From: Bacillota bacterium
GTDB taxonomy: Bacteria; Bacillota; Sulfobacillia; RBS10-35; JAJYVN01
Length of the DNA: 64,000 nt
Assembly: GCA_021797775.1 (NCBI GenBank)
Contig: JAJZZC010000006.1
Coordinates: 1-64,000 of the forward strand
Direction of reading: 5' to 3'
Shown: positions 61,361-64,000 of the stretch, in pieces
Position numbering within the stretch: the first letter of the stretch is position 1
Layout: the number at the start of each line of letters is the position of its first letter
Notes under the pieces: generated by a model
Database searches by the model: none
Told to the model about the DNA's origin: nothing
What the model saw: the letters and a program-made list of their open reading frames with translations, nothing else
Made by a program: the position numbers and the translations under genes

Positions 61361-62317
61361 ATGCGCTACCGGCGGTGCGGCCGGTCCGGCCTGCTGCTGC
61401 CGGCTATCTCGCTGGGGGCATGGGAGACCTTCGGTGGATACCGGGGCGAGGATGTAGCCCGGGAGTGCCTGTTCCGCGCCTTCGACCTGGGGATTACCCA
61501 CTTCGATCTGGCGAACAACTACGGACGGCCGCCGGGGAACGCCGAAGCGGTGGTCGGCCGCATCCTGGGGGAGATGCCCCGCGACGAGTTGATCATCTCG
61601 ACGAAGGCCGGGTATCGCATGTGGCCCGGTCCGTACGGCGAATGGCTGAGCAAAAAGTACCTGGTGTCCAGCCTCGACCAGTCGCTCAGGCGTCTGCAAC
61701 TGGACTACGTCGACATCTTCTACGCGCACCGCCCGGATCCAGAGACGCCGCTCGAAGAGACCATGGAAGCACTGGACCTCATCGTGCGGCAGGGCAAGGC
61801 GCTCTATGTGGGTGTCTCCAACTTCAGCGGTGTACAGTTCGCGGCGGCCCAGCAGGTGGTGGTCCGGCGTGGGCTGGCGCCAATCACGATCCACCAGCCG
61901 TATTACAACATGCTGGGCAGGCGGGCGGAGACCGACCTCTTCCCCCACGCCGAGCGCGCCGGCACCGGCGTGATCTGCTATTGCCCGCTGGCCCAGGGTG
62001 AGCTCACCGACAAGTATCTGGGTGACGCCCTCCCCCCGGACTCGCGGGCCGCGCTCTGGCGCGGCAAGCGGACCCTGGACGAAGCCGTGCCGCCCGAACG
62101 GCGCTCCAAGCTGCGAGCCCTGCACGAGCTGGCCCGCGCACGCGGCCAGTCCCTCGCGCAGATGGCCCTGGCCTGGGTGCTGCGGCTACCGGCCGTCACC
62201 TCGGCGCTGATCGGCGCGAGCCGGGTGGAGCACGTGGAGGAGAACATCCGCACGCTGGAGCACCTGGACTTCTCCCAGGATGAACTGGACCGTATCGAGG
62301 CCATCCTCCGGCGTTAG
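61361..62317 (+). CDS. Aldo/keto reductase (YghZ / L-glyceraldehyde-3-phosphate reductase-like)
   Basis: MRYRRCGRSGLLLPAISLGAWETFGGY, GITHFDLANNYGRPPGNAEAVVGRIL, LVSSLDQSLRRLQLDYVDIFYAHRPDPETPLEETM, GVSNFSGVQF, ALIGASRVEHVEENI. Confidence 0.93.
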   Translation: MRYRRCGRSGLLLPAISLGAWETFGGYRGEDVARECLFRAFDLGITHFDLANNYGRPPGNAEAVVGRILGEMPRDELIISTKAGYRMWPGPYGEWLSKKYLVSSLDQSLRRLQLDYVDIFYAHRPDPETPLEETMEALDLIVRQGKALYVGVSNFSGVQFAAAQQVVVRRGLAPITIHQPYYNMLGRRAETDLFPHAERAGTGVICYCPLAQGELTDKYLGDALPPDSRAALWRGKRTLDEAVPPERRSKLRALHELARARGQSLAQMALAWVLRLPAVTSALIGASRVEHVEENIRTLEHLDFSQDELDRIEAILRR

Positions 62318-62746
62318 GGGAGACGGGTCGGCGGCCACCGATCGGGTGGCATGGGGTCGGGCGGAACACCGGGGATGCCCGGCGTCCGTCTCTGGCCCGC
62401 CTAGTCCAGGAGTCCGCTGCAAAAGTCCCTTTGGGCGAGGCCCGGCTCCGCCTGTGGTGGCCTCGACGACCGCCGCGGCCCCACAGAACGGCCTTGCGTC
62501 CACCGGGCTCGCGAACCGGACCCACTGGTGCTGCGATGGCGGCCGACGCCTCGTGCTCCTCGGGGACGGCCGTACGCCGACCGCGGGGGATGGGCCCGAA
62601 GGTCGACTCGGACGTGCTGGAGCCCCGTGGAGGCCCCCGAGCGCCCCGCCCTCCGGCCGGCGGGCGGGAGAGCCGCCTCTCCATCGCCGAGGAGAACGTG
62701 CGCGTGCTCCCGCGCGCCGGCCGCGAACCGGGGGGAAGGTCTTCAG

Positions 62747-62875
62747 CCTGAATCTCGCAATGTCAGGCGGGCGCCGCTGGCGCGGAAGGACCCCGCGACG
62801 CGAGCGGGTGAAGTCGTGGCGAGGGGCCGGCCCCTGGGCACCAAGGCGACCGGCCGCCCCTTTGCGAAAGTCAGG
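62747..62875 (+). mobile_element. MITE-like element copy C (5-bp direct repeat TTCAG on both sides)
   Basis: CCTGAATCTCGCAA...TTTGCGAAAGTCAGG; TTCAG 62742-62746 and 62876-62880; right TTCAG contains the SDR stop (minus strand). Confidence 0.9.
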
Positions 62876-62876
62876 T

Positions 62877-63650
62877 TCAGAGCGACGGCATCCGCGACGT
62901 GAGGCCGCCGTCGACATAGATGATCTGGCCGGTGATGTACGAAGCGCCCGGACTGCAGAGAAACACACAGACGGGCGCGATGTCCGCGGCGACGCCCACG
63001 CGGCCCAGGGGGATGTGCTCGCCCCAGCCTTGGCGGTCGTAGTTCTCCATGTGCGCATAGCGCTCGACCTCGATGGCCCCCGGCGCGACGCAGTTGACGC
63101 GGATGCCGTGAGGGGCGTATTCCACGGCCAGGGAGCGGGTCATCATGTTGATGCCGCCCTTGCTGGCCTCATAGTGCGAGTGGCCGTGCGAAGCCACGCG
63201 GCCGTGAACAGAACTCATGTTGACGATCGCGCCGTGCGCCCTGCGCTCGCGCATGGAGCGCGCGCAGCGCTGCGACAGGAAGAACATGGCCCGCAGGTTG
63301 ATGTCCAGCGTCCGGTCCCAGACCTCCGGCGTCACGTCCAGCGCAGGGTGCGGATCGGTAATCCCAGCGTTGTTAACAAGGAAGTCCACAGGTCCGAGTT
63401 GCTGCTCGCAGGCGTCGGCGGCGCGCCGCACCTCCTCCAGGCGTGTGAAGTCGGTCTGCGCGGCGGAAGCCCGGCCGCCCCCCCGACGGATTTCCTGGAC
63501 CAAGGCGTCGGCTCCGCTGGCATTGCTGGTGTAGGTGAAGAACACCGCTGCGCCGGCGCGGGCGAACTCGCGCACGCAGCCCGCGCCGATGCCGGTGGCA
63601 CCGCCGCTGACCAAGGCCACCGTGCCAGATAGGTCGATCGCGATGGACAA
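62877..63650 (-). CDS. Short-chain dehydrogenase/reductase (FabG/glucose dehydrogenase-like)
   Basis: VALVSGGATGIGAGCVREFARAGAAVFF, LVNNAGITDP, IVNMSSVHG, SHYEASKGGINMMTRSLAVEYAPHGIRVNCVAPGAIE, YVDGGL; TTG start. Confidence 0.92.
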   Translation of the reverse strand: MSIAIDLSGTVALVSGGATGIGAGCVREFARAGAAVFFTYTSNASGADALVQEIRRGGGRASAAQTDFTRLEEVRRAADACEQQLGPVDFLVNNAGITDPHPALDVTPEVWDRTLDINLRAMFFLSQRCARSMRERRAHGAIVNMSSVHGRVASHGHSHYEASKGGINMMTRSLAVEYAPHGIRVNCVAPGAIEVERYAHMENYDRQGWGEHIPLGRVGVAADIAPVCVFLCSPGASYITGQIIYVDGGLTSRMPSL

Positions 63651-64000
63651 CCCACATTCCTCCCGTCGATCGGTGCGCCAACGTCCCGCCGAGGACCGCC
63701 GCTGGCCCACCTGGTGAGCCGCCACTGGCCCGAGCCCGAGCAGCCTTGCTCGGCGTGGCGCGGCAGTCGCGGGGCTTCGACGCGGGGGCCCCCCCCCCTG
63801 CCGCAGCTGCCACCGTGTGGCAACACGCTACCGGCATGCGCCAAAAAGGACGCCGTGCTCAACCTCCCCGCCCGCGGCGTGGCGATGCGCGCCCGGCGAC
63901 GTGCTCCCGTCCGGGCCTGCCGCGGCGCGCTCTGAGGTCTCTGGCCGCTCTGGAGAAGGCCAGCGGGCTCCACGCTTCCGAGGACTTGGGCCCGGAACCG

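Overview
High-GC chromosomal window from an endospore-forming Bacillota-type bacterium. The sporulation core argR-recN-spoIVB-spo0A is present, along with dacF-like, RodZ-like and YtpB-like genes. Recognisable genes include pspA (3' end), aroA, a class III aminotransferase, panD, glycerate kinase, nagB-like, typA/bipA, queC/queE/queD, nfo, DUF441, comA/yitD, murE-like, an NpdG-like gene, cimA, folP-folC, ytpB-like (DUF2600), nadK, ald, xerD, selA, an APC permease, nrdA, a class Ic-type nrdB, an aldo/keto reductase and an SDR. Many very long ORFs in the supplied track are antisense or high-GC artefacts. Main discoveries by eye: (1) a 128-129 bp MITE-like element in four copies, each with a perfect 5-bp direct repeat (TTSAN) at both ends; two copies sit exactly on a gene's TGA stop codon. 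(2) A ~200-nt leader-like repeat in three copies, each just upstream of and co-oriented with a different CDS, with a ~55-nt nearly invariant core containing a GNRA-capped hairpin; this is a candidate undescribed structured RNA or cis-regulator. (3) Several long perfect hairpins without U-tracts at or across gene ends. (4) A ribonucleotide reductase R2 with Phe in place of the radical Tyr. (5) A CcdA-like gene after selA broken by an in-frame TAG at a likely Tyr position and by a frameshift at a G9 run. All calls come from manual reading; no search was run.
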